From Pseudoalteromonas sp. FUC4 (lineage in GTDB: Bacteria; Pseudomonadota; Gammaproteobacteria; Enterobacterales; Alteromonadaceae), in assembly GCF_008370255.1 (NCBI RefSeq), contig NZ_SEUI01000001.1:835823-899822 (forward strand): 64,000 nt of DNA. The letters are read 5' to 3'. A program made the position numbers and the translations under genes. How positions within the stretch are numbered: the first letter of the stretch is position 1; each line of letters starts with the position of its first letter. Below the pieces are notes generated by a model. It did no database searches, was not told where the DNA came from, and worked only from the letters and a program-made list of their open reading frames with translations. This document shows positions 8,506 to 16,539 of the stretch, piece after piece.

Positions 8506-9465
8506 TTGAAGAATAGAGAAATATCAGGTTACATTGTTTTAGTTCTTTTTGTTGCTTTTTCAGCGTTTGCTTTAGATGTTTTATCTTCACACTTGACTGT
8601 AGAAATAGGACCCAAAAGTTTGCTTGATAAAGATGGTAATATAACCACTACTTTAGAGATTGTTTATCCTTTATGGCATCAAATTATTAATTTAGTAAAG
8701 AACTTCTTATACGGCCTTGCAGCTGCAATTTTTATAACTGTATTTGTTGCTAATAAACTACAAAGTAGTCAGCAGAAAGAAAAAGAAAACGAATTAATAA
8801 AGTTAAATGAAGCGGTCAATGTTAATGTTTTTGATAGTCTTTTTAAAACGATTATCCCAGAAGAAATTTTTAAAATAATTAAGCAAGAGATTATTGAAAA
8901 TAAAGTTGTTAGGCGTGAAGCAAAATGGATTTATAACTTTGAAGAGTCAGGTGGTAAAGTTATTTGCACTCAAACTACTAGGTATGAACTTCATAACTTA
9001 AGCCAAGAGGCTGTTTCTGATCCAGTTAAGTTGGAGCTTGATTCTCTTGGTGGTGAAGAATACGAAATTATTTCTGCAGAATGTCTTAGTATCGCTGGAG
9101 AGGTTTTAGTCCACTATGATCCTTCTGATTTGAGTAATAACAAAAATATTGATGTAAACACTGACGGTAAGCATACTTCGGTGGAATATACGGTCAATAT
9201 TCCACCTGAAAGCTACGTAGAGTATAAAACTGTATTTCGAAGAGCTTACCTCGGAGATATTACAGATGCTCAAGCAACAAAAGTCCCTGTTATCGGTGCT
9301 GACATAATTGTTAACTTTCCTGAGAAGTATGACTTTGATGTTTCTCCTTTGATGTCATCATTACCAAGGTTAATAACTAAAAGTTCAACTCAAAAAATTT
9401 ATCGTGTTGAGGGAGGTATTTTACCTCGGCAAGGATTCATCTTTTATCTGGTCAAAAATGGCTAA
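8506..9465 (+). CDS. Hypothetical two-TM protein (integron cassette gene 1)
   Basis: I do not recognise this family. I place the start at TTG 8506, where GAGG ends five bases upstream; the frame is open from a GTG at 8458, but that lies inside the attC-like palindrome. The protein is 319 residues. A first helix is at ~8-25 (YIVLVLFVAFSAFALDV), a ~35-residue outside segment follows, then a second helix at ~60-83 (FLYGLAAAIFITVFVA), a charged coil (KEKENELIKLNEA) and a ~210-residue soluble domain rich in beta-strand-like patterns. Two N-terminal helices plus a cytoplasmic sensor/effector domain is a layout seen in some defence effectors, but nothing proves that here. The 3' end is followed at once by an attC. 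Confidence 0.7.
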   Translation: MKNREISGYIVLVLFVAFSAFALDVLSSHLTVEIGPKSLLDKDGNITTTLEIVYPLWHQIINLVKNFLYGLAAAIFITVFVANKLQSSQQKEKENELIKLNEAVNVNVFDSLFKTIIPEEIFKIIKQEIIENKVVRREAKWIYNFEESGGKVICTQTTRYELHNLSQEAVSDPVKLELDSLGGEEYEIISAECLSIAGEVLVHYDPSDLSNNKNIDVNTDGKHTSVEYTVNIPPESYVEYKTVFRRAYLGDITDAQATKVPVIGADIIVNFPEKYDFDVSPLMSSLPRLITKSSTQKIYRVEGGILPRQGFIFYLVKNG

Positions 9466-9472
9466 TAAGTTG

Positions 9473-9551
9473 CTTAAACGGAATAATAGCAGTTGGCCAT
9501 CGCTTCGCGATTATAGCCAACCATTATTTTCCTCTTAGCAAAGCGTTAGAA
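9473..9551 (+). repeat. attC-like site between the two cassettes
   Basis: It starts with CTTAAAC (9473-9479) and ends with GCGTTAGAA (GTT at 9545-9547). In between, GGAATAAT and GTTGGC on the left pair with GCCAACC and ATTATTTTCC on the right, leaving unpaired bases on one side. The centre is a small ATCGC-TTC-GCGAT hairpin. The imperfect folded stem with AAC/GTT ends, ~79 bases long and starting just after a stop codon, is the attC design and resembles chromosomal-integron attC sites of Vibrio and Pseudoalteromonas. Confidence 0.75.
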
Positions 9552-9566
9552 GCATTAGGAGTTTAA

Positions 9567-10700
9567 TTGGAAAAATTCATCTCGATAAGTGTCAACCAGG
9601 GGGACGCCTTTTATTTAGAAAGGGAAAAACGAAAAATCCTTGTTGATGGTGGAAAATCTAGAAATGGATTCCCACAGCAATTTTTAAGAACAACAAATTC
9701 TGAGTCTATAGACATATTAGTTTGCACCCATGCTGATGCAGATCATATAAATGGTTTACTTGGATTATTAGAGCAAGGGTTTAGCATTGCAGAAGTCTGG
9801 CTACCAGGTGTTTGGACCAGCAGGCTAGAAGATCTTATAAACACACCTGACGAATTCATTTTTGAAGCCCACAAGGATATAGTGGATAAATATCTGGGAG
9901 ATGAGATCAACCTAGAAGAAATAGGTGAAAGTATAAATACAGATTGTATTGAAAATTTAAGACCTGATGAATCATATATTGACATATCAAGGATTTATTC
10001 ATCAATTGAAAGACAAGGAAAAAATAATGAATGGAAATTTCGCTTTTCTTCTGAGTATTTATACCACCGTCATATTCATAAAATGCTGGATAGAAAAATA
10101 GATATATATATTGATGCAATTCAAACTGCAGAAAAAATTAGAGAGATGGCAATATTAGCCTATCATTCTGGGGCCAAGATAAGATGGTTTGAATTTGGCC
10201 AAAAGCCCACAAAAAACTGTGGTGAAAAATACCTGAAGCCTATAAATTCAAGAGAAACATTTCAAATTTCAAAGCGTAAATCAGCCTTAGAGTATCTATC
10301 ATTAAGCAAGGCTAACAAAGAAAGTCTTGTTTTCCATTCTCCCACAGAAAATGGAAGAGCAAATGTACTCTTCAGCGCTGACTCAGATTTAGCTTTAAAT
10401 TATAACTTACGGGACGTTGGGAATGATTCTATTATCACTGCACCTCACCATGGCTCAGAACATAACAAAAACGCATATCAAGAACTAACAAATAACAATG
10501 TTATTACAAATGAAAGCATTCTTATTCGTAGTGACGGAAAGTATAAATCACGGCCAGGGAACTCTTACTTGCAATCAGTTGCTAAAAGAGCATGTACATT
10601 GTGCAGACCCTTTAACACACCTAAGCAAAATGTCATTTTCGAATCTAACGGCAAAGGGTGGGTGGCATCGAAAGGTTTAAACTGGTGTAAGTGCAAATAA
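9567..10700 (+). CDS. MBL-fold (ComEC-like) metallohydrolase (integron cassette gene 2)
   Basis: This is a 377-residue soluble protein with the metallo-beta-lactamase fold of the ComEC/Rec2 C-terminal type. ILVDGG (24-29) is beta-strand 2. THADADHINGLLGL gives the metal motif HxDxDH (His55, Asp57, Asp59, His60). FSADSDL resembles the GD-type strand, and TAPHHGSEHN carries the late metal histidines. A ~200-residue insert with many charged residues separates the two halves. The start is TTG at 9567 with AGGAG five bases upstream. No signal peptide or TM is visible. Nuclease or hydrolase activity is inferred from the family only. Confidence 0.8.
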   Translation: MEKFISISVNQGDAFYLEREKRKILVDGGKSRNGFPQQFLRTTNSESIDILVCTHADADHINGLLGLLEQGFSIAEVWLPGVWTSRLEDLINTPDEFIFEAHKDIVDKYLGDEINLEEIGESINTDCIENLRPDESYIDISRIYSSIERQGKNNEWKFRFSSEYLYHRHIHKMLDRKIDIYIDAIQTAEKIREMAILAYHSGAKIRWFEFGQKPTKNCGEKYLKPINSRETFQISKRKSALEYLSLSKANKESLVFHSPTENGRANVLFSADSDLALNYNLRDVGNDSIITAPHHGSEHNKNAYQELTNNNVITNESILIRSDGKYKSRPGNSYLQSVAKRACTLCRPFNTPKQNVIFESNGKGWVASKGLNWCKCK

Positions 10701-10701
10701 T

Positions 10702-10756
10702 AGCTGAAGGGGTCAAATAGCTGAAGGGGTCAAAGCTGAAGGGGTCAAATCTTGAC
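10702..10756. repeat. Tandem AGCTGAAGGGGTCAAA repeats
   Basis: Three copies of AGCTGAAGGGGTCAAA start at 10702, 10719 and 10734; the last runs into TCTTGAC. GGGGTCAAATCTTGAC-like sequences are typical of the flanks of REP-associated/IS200-like Y1 transposase genes, but no transposase is present, so this looks like a solo remnant or repeat island. It occupies the place where an attC should close cassette 2. Confidence 0.6.
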
Positions 10757-10815
10757 TTCATACATTAAAATATGAATTGGTTTAAAGGTTTTGATATTAG
10801 CTATTTCTATTCTCT

Positions 10816-10853
10816 AAAAGCGAAGCGCCTCATAATCTCTTTGTGAATTAGCT
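10816..10853. repeat. Dispersed ~38-base repeat, copy 1
   Basis: It matches 11811-11848 at 31 of 38 positions (shared core CTCTTTGTGAATTA). The two copies flank the gene at 10977-11579 in the same orientation. Confidence 0.55.
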
Positions 10854-10893
10854 ATACATAATTAAGGTTGTAAATCTCATCACTCTAAATGTA

Positions 10894-10933
10894 AAACATC
10901 GGCGGATTAGCAACCTAATTCACGCCGATGTTT
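10894..10933. terminator. Strong hairpin, probable terminator for the minus-strand gene
   Basis: AAACATCGGCG (10894-10904) and CGCCGATGTTT (10923-10933) form an 11-bp stem; the inner ATTAG/CTAAT pairs extend it. It lies 43 bases past the 3' end of the minus-strand gene at 10977. Confidence 0.7.
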
Positions 10934-10976
10934 AAACATTATTTAACTTAATACCTTACTAATAAGAGATTAAGTA

Positions 10977-11579
10977 TTAATCTTGTTTACGGTTAAGACC
11001 AAATAAGCAGATTGCTAAAAGTAACGTTGCAATCATGCCTGATGCGCCAGCAACACCTGATGGCAGAAATCCATCACGGCCACAGGTAATTAAAATACCA
11101 TTGGCAAGCATTGCAATTGCGCCTGCAAGGGCTGTAATATTACCAATGGCTTTGCCGCCTTTAGCGATAAATGATAGGCCAAATACAAGTGCTGCTAATC
11201 CTAATAATAATTTAGCTGCGTAGTAAATCATGAATGACAACGAAACTACGCCACCAATTAAAGGTTGTGCGCCTTCTACTGTGCCTGCAACTTTTCCAAA
11301 TGTAGAAAACAATGTAAGGCCAACGCTCACCTGTACTATGTTAAGTACTGCGCTAAACGCGATAGCCGACCAGCCTAGTTGAGCGTTTTTTGTTTGCACC
11401 ATAGCTGTGCCTGCAAAGGCAACAAGTAAAGTAAATATTAGTGCTTCTAGCCCCCAAGCAACCTGTCTTGAAAAGCTAATTTCAGCACTGTAAAGGGCTG
11501 AATAAATACCCTGTGATATCGCCAATATCAACAATAACGATGCTGTAATTAGGGTAGTGCGTTTATGTGTAAATTCCAT
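10977..11579 (-). CDS. Hypothetical multi-pass membrane protein
   Basis: This is a 200-residue protein of unknown family. Hydrophobic stretches indicate about six helices: ~10-28, 38-58, 70-90, 104-128, 133-152 and 165-190. No catalytic or transport signature is visible; small residues (Gly/Ala) are frequent within the helices. AGAGG lies upstream of the ATG. It is monocistronic, with a strong hairpin after it and two copies of a ~38-base repeat on either side. The direction is opposite to the cassette genes, so it is not part of the array. Confidence 0.7.
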   Translation of the reverse strand: MEFTHKRTTLITASLLLILAISQGIYSALYSAEISFSRQVAWGLEALIFTLLVAFAGTAMVQTKNAQLGWSAIAFSAVLNIVQVSVGLTLFSTFGKVAGTVEGAQPLIGGVVSLSFMIYYAAKLLLGLAALVFGLSFIAKGGKAIGNITALAGAIAMLANGILITCGRDGFLPSGVAGASGMIATLLLAICLFGLNRKQD

Positions 11580-11960
11580 TATGGACCTCTTTTGATTTTA
11601 TATTTAACGCTTTTAAAAGATGCAGTAAGTTTGCACACATCAAACCGTTGAAACTTTTATATAAATATTGAAACTATAAGACAGGCAAAGCGATTTTAAA
11701 ATTTCACTAAAACCAATAAAAATAATAATTAATTACAAATAGACTCAAGCATTAGCTTTTTATAAAACTTAAACTGGCAAAGTCGCATTGAGTTAAGCTT
11801 TTAAACCTTTAAAAGCACTGCGCCTTATACCCTCTTTGTGAATTAACTTTTAATTACTAAGAGGGTATTTAGATGCATTTTGGCAATGGGCATAAGCGAC
11901 TTTGAACAAAGCTACTTACTTTAGTCGGATAAGGTTGTACAAGGGCTTAAATCGGCTTTA
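11580..11960. other. Gene-free spacer carrying the second repeat copy and a hairpin
   Basis: A 381-base A/T-rich spacer between two minus-strand genes. It holds the repeat and hairpin at 11811-11868. I see no ORF. Confidence 0.6.
11811..11868. repeat. Dispersed repeat copy 2 fused to a 42-base hairpin
   Basis: 11811-11848 is the partner of 10816-10853. Its second half belongs to an imperfect palindrome, ATACCCTCTT (11827-11836) with AAGAGGGTAT (11859-11868), plus inner AATTA/TAATT pairs. No T-run follows on either strand. Confidence 0.5.
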
Positions 11961-12662
11961 TTAAGATAAAAACCTAAAATTAGACCAGTCACTTAACGCT
12001 ATGATTGTTTGCTTGGTAGGGGGTGCAACATAAATTAAACCTGTAATAGCAACTATTGATGCCAACGTAATTAATTTATTATCGAAGTCAGCTATTTTTA
12101 AAGCCGTACCAAAAGAGCGTTTAATGGTGACATTACTTAAATCTACACTGTAAATTTCATCTAGCAATAAATGAATTAACCCGCCGAGTAAAATAAATCC
12201 ACCCGTTAACCAGGCAAAGACGGCTGCTTGTGTAGTGGATTGGTCATTCAGCTTCCATGTTAGTTGAGTTGTTAATAGCGCGCATAACAGTATAAATAGT
12301 AAAGAGTGGCAACTACCTCTGTGCACTGTGATCCATTCAAAAATGGGTCTGATAATGTATTTCATAAACCCGTACACTAATAACGGCACTACTATTAACT
12401 CAACAAAACTAATTGTAATAATGAGCTCGGTGGTTATGTAATGCAGCACCAGTAATACAGCGCTCAGTGCAAATAAGTTAAAAATAGTATCGAGCGATGT
12501 GGAGTTATCTGAGTCTATGTCGGGTAATAAGCCGCCAATAGAGCCTAAAAACCATAACCAAAGCGCGCCGTTTAAATCAACATGGCCTGCAGATAATAAA
12601 GTGGCTGAACCTAAACCGGTGACGATGACTGCAGTATTAAGGTGAGTATTGAAATTTGCCAT
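11961..12662 (-). CDS. YdjM/DUF457-type inner-membrane metal-dependent hydrolase
   Basis: This is a 233-residue membrane protein similar to E. coli YdjM. Its N-terminus MANFNTHLNTAVIVTG and the GSIGGLLPDIDSDNS segment carry the conserved H...(L/I)PDIDSD metal-site pattern; HRGSCHSLL and GGLIHLLLDE supply further conserved His/Asp residues. About five membrane helices are visible. The start is the ATG at 12662, preceded by AAGAGA, not the in-frame codon 39 bases upstream. In E. coli ydjM is LexA-controlled; I see no clear SOS box here. Biochemical activity is unproven. Confidence 0.8.
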   Translation of the reverse strand: MANFNTHLNTAVIVTGLGSATLLSAGHVDLNGALWLWFLGSIGGLLPDIDSDNSTSLDTIFNLFALSAVLLVLHYITTELIITISFVELIVVPLLVYGFMKYIIRPIFEWITVHRGSCHSLLFILLCALLTTQLTWKLNDQSTTQAAVFAWLTGGFILLGGLIHLLLDEIYSVDLSNVTIKRSFGTALKIADFDNKLITLASIVAITGLIYVAPPTKQTIIALSDWSNFRFLS

Positions 12663-12839
12663 TGTATCTCTTGATAGAAAAATAGGTTGGCATTCTAGCA
12701 ATCAAAAACTTAATTGTTCAATGTACTTTAGAGGTTAGGTTTAAAATATGTTTTTGTTAGTTTAATTAACCGTGGTTTATTACATCAACGTGATATTTGA
12801 ATCGACGAAGTGATAACTTTTGCCGTTTATTACTAATCG

Positions 12840-14471
12840 CTATTTTTTAAACTCATCGAAAAATGCAATTTGCCCTCGGCCAGTTTCTTTAATGTGGTAG
12901 AGCATGTTGTCTGCGTTTAGCATTAACGCAACTAGTTCGTTACCATCATTTGGGGCTACTGCAATACCTATGCTTGCACCTACTGCGCATGTTTTATTTT
13001 GTGTAATATTAATATCGTGTTTTAACTCATTGAGTAAGGCGTTCGCTTTTTGTTGTGTTGCCGCTTTATCGTAGGTTTTAATTTGCCTTGCAACAATAAA
13101 TTCGTCACCGCCTAGGCGGATACACATGTCGTTTTTTTCGTGAAACAGTGTTTTAAATCTGTGCGCTATTTCAATTAGCACTTTGTCGCCGGCTTCGTGG
13201 CCGTAGGTGTCGTTTATGGGTTTAAACTTATCTAAATCAATCATCATAAGCACTAAGTGTTCATTATGTTTAATACATTCACGCAGTGCTTTTTTAAGGC
13301 GTTTATCACCGGCACGCCTGTTTAATAAGCCGGTGAGCGGGTCGTGATCGGCTTCAAAGCGGGTTTGTAGTTCACGCTCTGCGCGCTCAGTTACATCGTG
13401 TAAAATTACTTCTACTAGTTGCTCTTGTTTAGGGCTTCGTTTACTTTCTCTTTGGTCTGTTAATCTTACAAATAAGCAATGAAACCACACCGTTTTGTAG
13501 CCAACTTTACACTCAACATCTAAGGTGGTTTGTGGTGGGTTTTTAGCAGAGCGAATATCGTCCAGTAGGCTTTGTAACTCGTCTTCATTGCTTAGTAACT
13601 CAGGAAAATTTAAGGTTGGTAACTCTTTTTCGCCAGGTACAGTAAAGTAATGCTTAAATGCAGGGTTAAATGTGGTGATACTATTTTTGCTATCGAGTAA
13701 ACAAATACCTGCGCTGGCTTGTTCAAAAATAAGTCTAAACTTGGCTTCTAGCTCTTGGGTTTTTTTACGCAGTGTTTGCTCATTACTAATAGTTAAATGC
13801 AGCTCGTTCATTAAGGCATTTATACCGTGCGTTAAACGGCTTATTTCGTCTCGCTTGCCTTGCTTAAAGGTTAGCATTTTAAGGGTTTCTGGCTCGCTTG
13901 GGTTTATTTTAGCAAAGCTATCGGTCAGGTTTTGAATAGGTTGAGTAAGCCAACGCTGTACTACAAGCGATACAAAAAATGCGATAACAATAGATTGAAT
14001 CAGCATTAATATAAACTCTTTTTTAAGCGCTGCCTGTGCTTGTTGCTGTATAAACTTATCGTCGGGATATATTGATAATGCCCCTATATAGGTGTCATCT
14101 AAAAAGGGGTGCACAAGCCTAACTAACACAGCTTCTTTTTGTTTATTAATAGTGCCATTGGCAATAAATAACGCCATGTCGCCTTTTGCGTTTGCTTCAC
14201 CTTCTAGGCTTGCGCCTTGTACTAGGTCGTTACTTAGTAGACCGTTGATTATTTCTTGGCTTAATTCTTTATCGTTTAAATAAGCAGCTATGGCGGCTGT
14301 TTTTTCCATTGTTTGCGCTAATTGTTGAACGAGTAAGTAGTTGGTGTTTTTCTTTTCTTTAAAGCCTGAATAATATGACAGCGTTGACGAGACTAAAGAC
14401 ACAACAATAGCCACTAACGCAATTGATATAGCGACCCGTATATAGAGTTTTTGGCTAATAACTTTAATCAA
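12840..14471 (-). CDS. Membrane-bound diguanylate cyclase (HAMP-PAS-GGDEF)
   Basis: This 543-residue enzyme makes cyclic di-GMP. The first TM is at ~13-33 and is followed by a ~120-residue periplasmic sensor. The second TM is at ~152-172 (LMLIQSIVIAFFVSLVV), then HAMP (~172-226), a short coiled coil, PAS (~240-360) and the GGDEF domain (~375-543) with intact LGGDEF at 454-458. The position of the allosteric I-site (RxxD) reads EKND, so product inhibition is probably lost. It overlaps the upstream periplasmic-protein gene by 8 bases, and a periplasmic binding partner encoded next to it suggests ligand-controlled activity. Confidence 0.92.
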   Translation of the reverse strand: MIKVISQKLYIRVAISIALVAIVVSLVSSTLSYYSGFKEKKNTNYLLVQQLAQTMEKTAAIAAYLNDKELSQEIINGLLSNDLVQGASLEGEANAKGDMALFIANGTINKQKEAVLVRLVHPFLDDTYIGALSIYPDDKFIQQQAQAALKKEFILMLIQSIVIAFFVSLVVQRWLTQPIQNLTDSFAKINPSEPETLKMLTFKQGKRDEISRLTHGINALMNELHLTISNEQTLRKKTQELEAKFRLIFEQASAGICLLDSKNSITTFNPAFKHYFTVPGEKELPTLNFPELLSNEDELQSLLDDIRSAKNPPQTTLDVECKVGYKTVWFHCLFVRLTDQRESKRSPKQEQLVEVILHDVTERAERELQTRFEADHDPLTGLLNRRAGDKRLKKALRECIKHNEHLVLMMIDLDKFKPINDTYGHEAGDKVLIEIAHRFKTLFHEKNDMCIRLGGDEFIVARQIKTYDKAATQQKANALLNELKHDINITQNKTCAVGASIGIAVAPNDGNELVALMLNADNMLYHIKETGRGQIAFFDEFKK

Positions 14472-14904
14472 ATGTGTATACCACTTTTACTGCATCTGTA
14501 ACTTGCGATAGCGGTATGTAGCCAATTGCAAATTGTGATGAAGCTATTTTATTTATTGCGTCTTCTACCGATGTTGAAGGCGTGGGTGGCTTTGCGCGCC
14601 CTGAAAATAAAAGCCTTGCCCAATACGCATTTATTTTTTGCTCGTCTTTATTAACCAGTTTTAAGTAAAAGTCGTTTTTTAATGTTGATTGCGCGGGCAA
14701 ATCAAGCGGTTTTGAGGTCTCACCATCAGGGAAGGTTAAATAGCGGCCCATGTAAATATCAATAATTTCTCGTTTTGATAATGTGTTAATTGCATTGCTT
14801 TTATTAACAACGACGACAAACTCTGTCGATTTAGCATAAAAGCTCACAACAAGCAGGCACAAGGGCAGCAATGCGTTTATAAATAGGTTGCTAGGGCTCA
14901 TCAT
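14464..14904 (-). CDS. Small PBP-like (phosphate-binding type) periplasmic protein
   Basis: This is a 146-residue protein with a signal peptide (~1-25, LFINALLPLCLLVVSFYAKS) followed by a truncated type-2 periplasmic-binding-protein domain. SKREIIDIYMGRYLTFPDGE and INAYWARLLFSGRAKPP...IASSQFAIGYIPLSQV are the signatures seen in PstS-like proteins encoded next to GGDEF or chemotaxis proteins. It is about half the size of a true PstS. The first base of its ATG is the last base of the preceding porin stop (TAATG), and its 3' end overlaps the cyclase gene. It probably senses an unknown ligand and signals to the cyclase. Confidence 0.82.
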   Translation of the reverse strand: MMSPSNLFINALLPLCLLVVSFYAKSTEFVVVVNKSNAINTLSKREIIDIYMGRYLTFPDGETSKPLDLPAQSTLKNDFYLKLVNKDEQKINAYWARLLFSGRAKPPTPSTSVEDAINKIASSQFAIGYIPLSQVTDAVKVVYTFD

Positions 14905-16166
14905 TAAAACACCATACTAGCATTTAGACTAAGTATATGTACTTTGTGGCCCTCATCAACATCTGAAGGGTTACTAAGACTCCATAAGCCTGCACCTTGA
15001 GGTTTTATATCAAAGCGGTCTAACTGGGCTTTTAATGCTATGCGCTCAGACAGTTGCCATTTTACGCCTACGTTAATTGAGTGCTGGTGAACATTGGTAA
15101 TTTTAACTGCTGACTGACTGGCAACTGCGAGCTGTTGTATAGGTACTGAAAATTGTTCGGGAGTACTTGGCGCAAAAGCGGGATCGTTTACTTTTATTAC
15201 GTCATGGCGGTGTTTAGCCGCTGTAAAACCTGTGTAAAATATTGCGTTATCTACACGGTAACCTGCACTAATGTAGCCACTAATAACTGAAGGAGCAACT
15301 ATCCAATCGGATTCTGAAATACCTAGCTCAGATTGGATTAGCCAATTGTTGTGATCGTAAGTAAGCCCAAACGCAGCGTATTCTATACTGTTGCCTTTGG
15401 TGTTAAATTTGCTTGATATTTTTTGTGCTTGCGGCCATATACTTTGTGGTATGGCATCGAGTGCGGCTAAATACTCATCTAAAGCGGTTAACTTATAATC
15501 CCCAAAGTCTGATTTTGATAATGAAAAGCGCATAGTCCATGCATCTAAAGAGTAGGTTGCACTAAAAGTTGTTAAGTTATCAAAATCAATAAAAAAGTCG
15601 TCATTATAGGCTTGTAGCTTGGCTGTTGTACTACCATAAGCAAGTTTTAAACGTAAAAAACCATCGTTAATGGCTTTACTGTATTCAACATCTACACCAT
15701 CGAAATTTCCTGCAATGTTTGCAAACGAGTAGTACGAATGCGGCGGGCGCACCCATAAATAGGCATACCCTACGTAAGGGTATTCAGACAGTAAGTAAAG
15801 ATCGCTATTTAACCTGCCAGCACGAACAGCCCAATGGCGCGAGGGACGATAACGTACAAATGTGAGCTCTAAAAAATTATCAAAGCTTTTAAAAGCATGA
15901 TCTTGAATGACCACTTGAACCACAGAGTCCCAATTTTTGGCCAATGATATATTAGCCTGCCCACCTAAAATTGAATCTCGCGTTGCTGAAAAACCAGATT
16001 CGTTGACATTTGAATAGCTCGATGCAAAGCCAATATCTGAATCGTCCGTGTAGCTGAGTGTTAAGGATGCGAAACCGCTAAATTGTACGTCTATGTCGTT
16101 TGCATAGGTTTTATTAGCAGCAGAGATTGCCAATATTGCTATGGCAATTGTACCTCGGAACAACAT
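14904..16166 (-). CDS. Outer-membrane beta-barrel (porin-like) protein
   Basis: This is a ~420-residue protein. I choose the ATG at 16166, giving the signal peptide MLFRGTIAIAILAISAANKTYA; an upstream in-frame start adds 15 residues without reason. The mature protein shows alternating aromatic/polar strands throughout (FSGFASLTLSYTD, WAVRAGRLNSDLYL, HSINVGVKWQLSERIALKAQLDRF) and ends in Phe, the outer-membrane sorting signal. It is the first gene of the porin/PBP/diguanylate cyclase operon. The transported ligand is unknown, though the grouping suggests that an imported or sensed solute sets c-di-GMP. Confidence 0.8.
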   Translation of the reverse strand: MLFRGTIAIAILAISAANKTYANDIDVQFSGFASLTLSYTDDSDIGFASSYSNVNESGFSATRDSILGGQANISLAKNWDSVVQVVIQDHAFKSFDNFLELTFVRYRPSRHWAVRAGRLNSDLYLLSEYPYVGYAYLWVRPPHSYYSFANIAGNFDGVDVEYSKAINDGFLRLKLAYGSTTAKLQAYNDDFFIDFDNLTTFSATYSLDAWTMRFSLSKSDFGDYKLTALDEYLAALDAIPQSIWPQAQKISSKFNTKGNSIEYAAFGLTYDHNNWLIQSELGISESDWIVAPSVISGYISAGYRVDNAIFYTGFTAAKHRHDVIKVNDPAFAPSTPEQFSVPIQQLAVASQSAVKITNVHQHSINVGVKWQLSERIALKAQLDRFDIKPQGAGLWSLSNPSDVDEGHKVHILSLNASMVF

Positions 16167-16539
16167 GTTAGCCCGTATTTTTATAATGTAGATAATAAAA
16201 AGATAGCACAATTTATTAAATTACCAACTTCATCAACATGGTCTTTAACTAAATCCGTAAGAATGATGAATTTAAGAAAATGACATTATTTAGCATTAGC
16301 GCAAAATTTTGATTGTTTAACGCTAAATTATTTATAAAACGTAATTGATACAAGTAGTTAAGTAAATGCAGGTGAGTTAGCTGCATATATAAAATACCAG
16401 TAAACCTATTTACAGTAGGCTTTGTAACTTACAAATATACTTTATATCGTTTGTTAATGATTTGAACGTTATATTGTTGCATTTAAATATTGATATAGTA
16501 TAACATTCGCCGCATTCTAATTCATGAAAGAGCTTGAAT
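16167..16539. other. Divergent promoter region
   Basis: 373 A/T-rich bases lie between the porin operon (minus) and the ABC operon (plus). It holds a likely promoter at 16477-16504; nothing else of note was seen. Confidence 0.55.
16477..16504 (+). promoter_or_regulatory. Candidate promoter of the ABC exporter operon
   Basis: TTGCAT (16477-16482), a 16-base spacer, then TATAAC (16499-16504), about 35 bases before the GTG start. Confidence 0.35.

Noticed and set aside
10894-10933. Strong hairpin AAACATCGGCG...CGCCGATGTTT considered as the missing attC of cassette 2
   Set aside because: It is only 40 bases, has a nearly perfect stem without extrahelical bases, and is placed as the terminator of the minus-strand gene at 10977.
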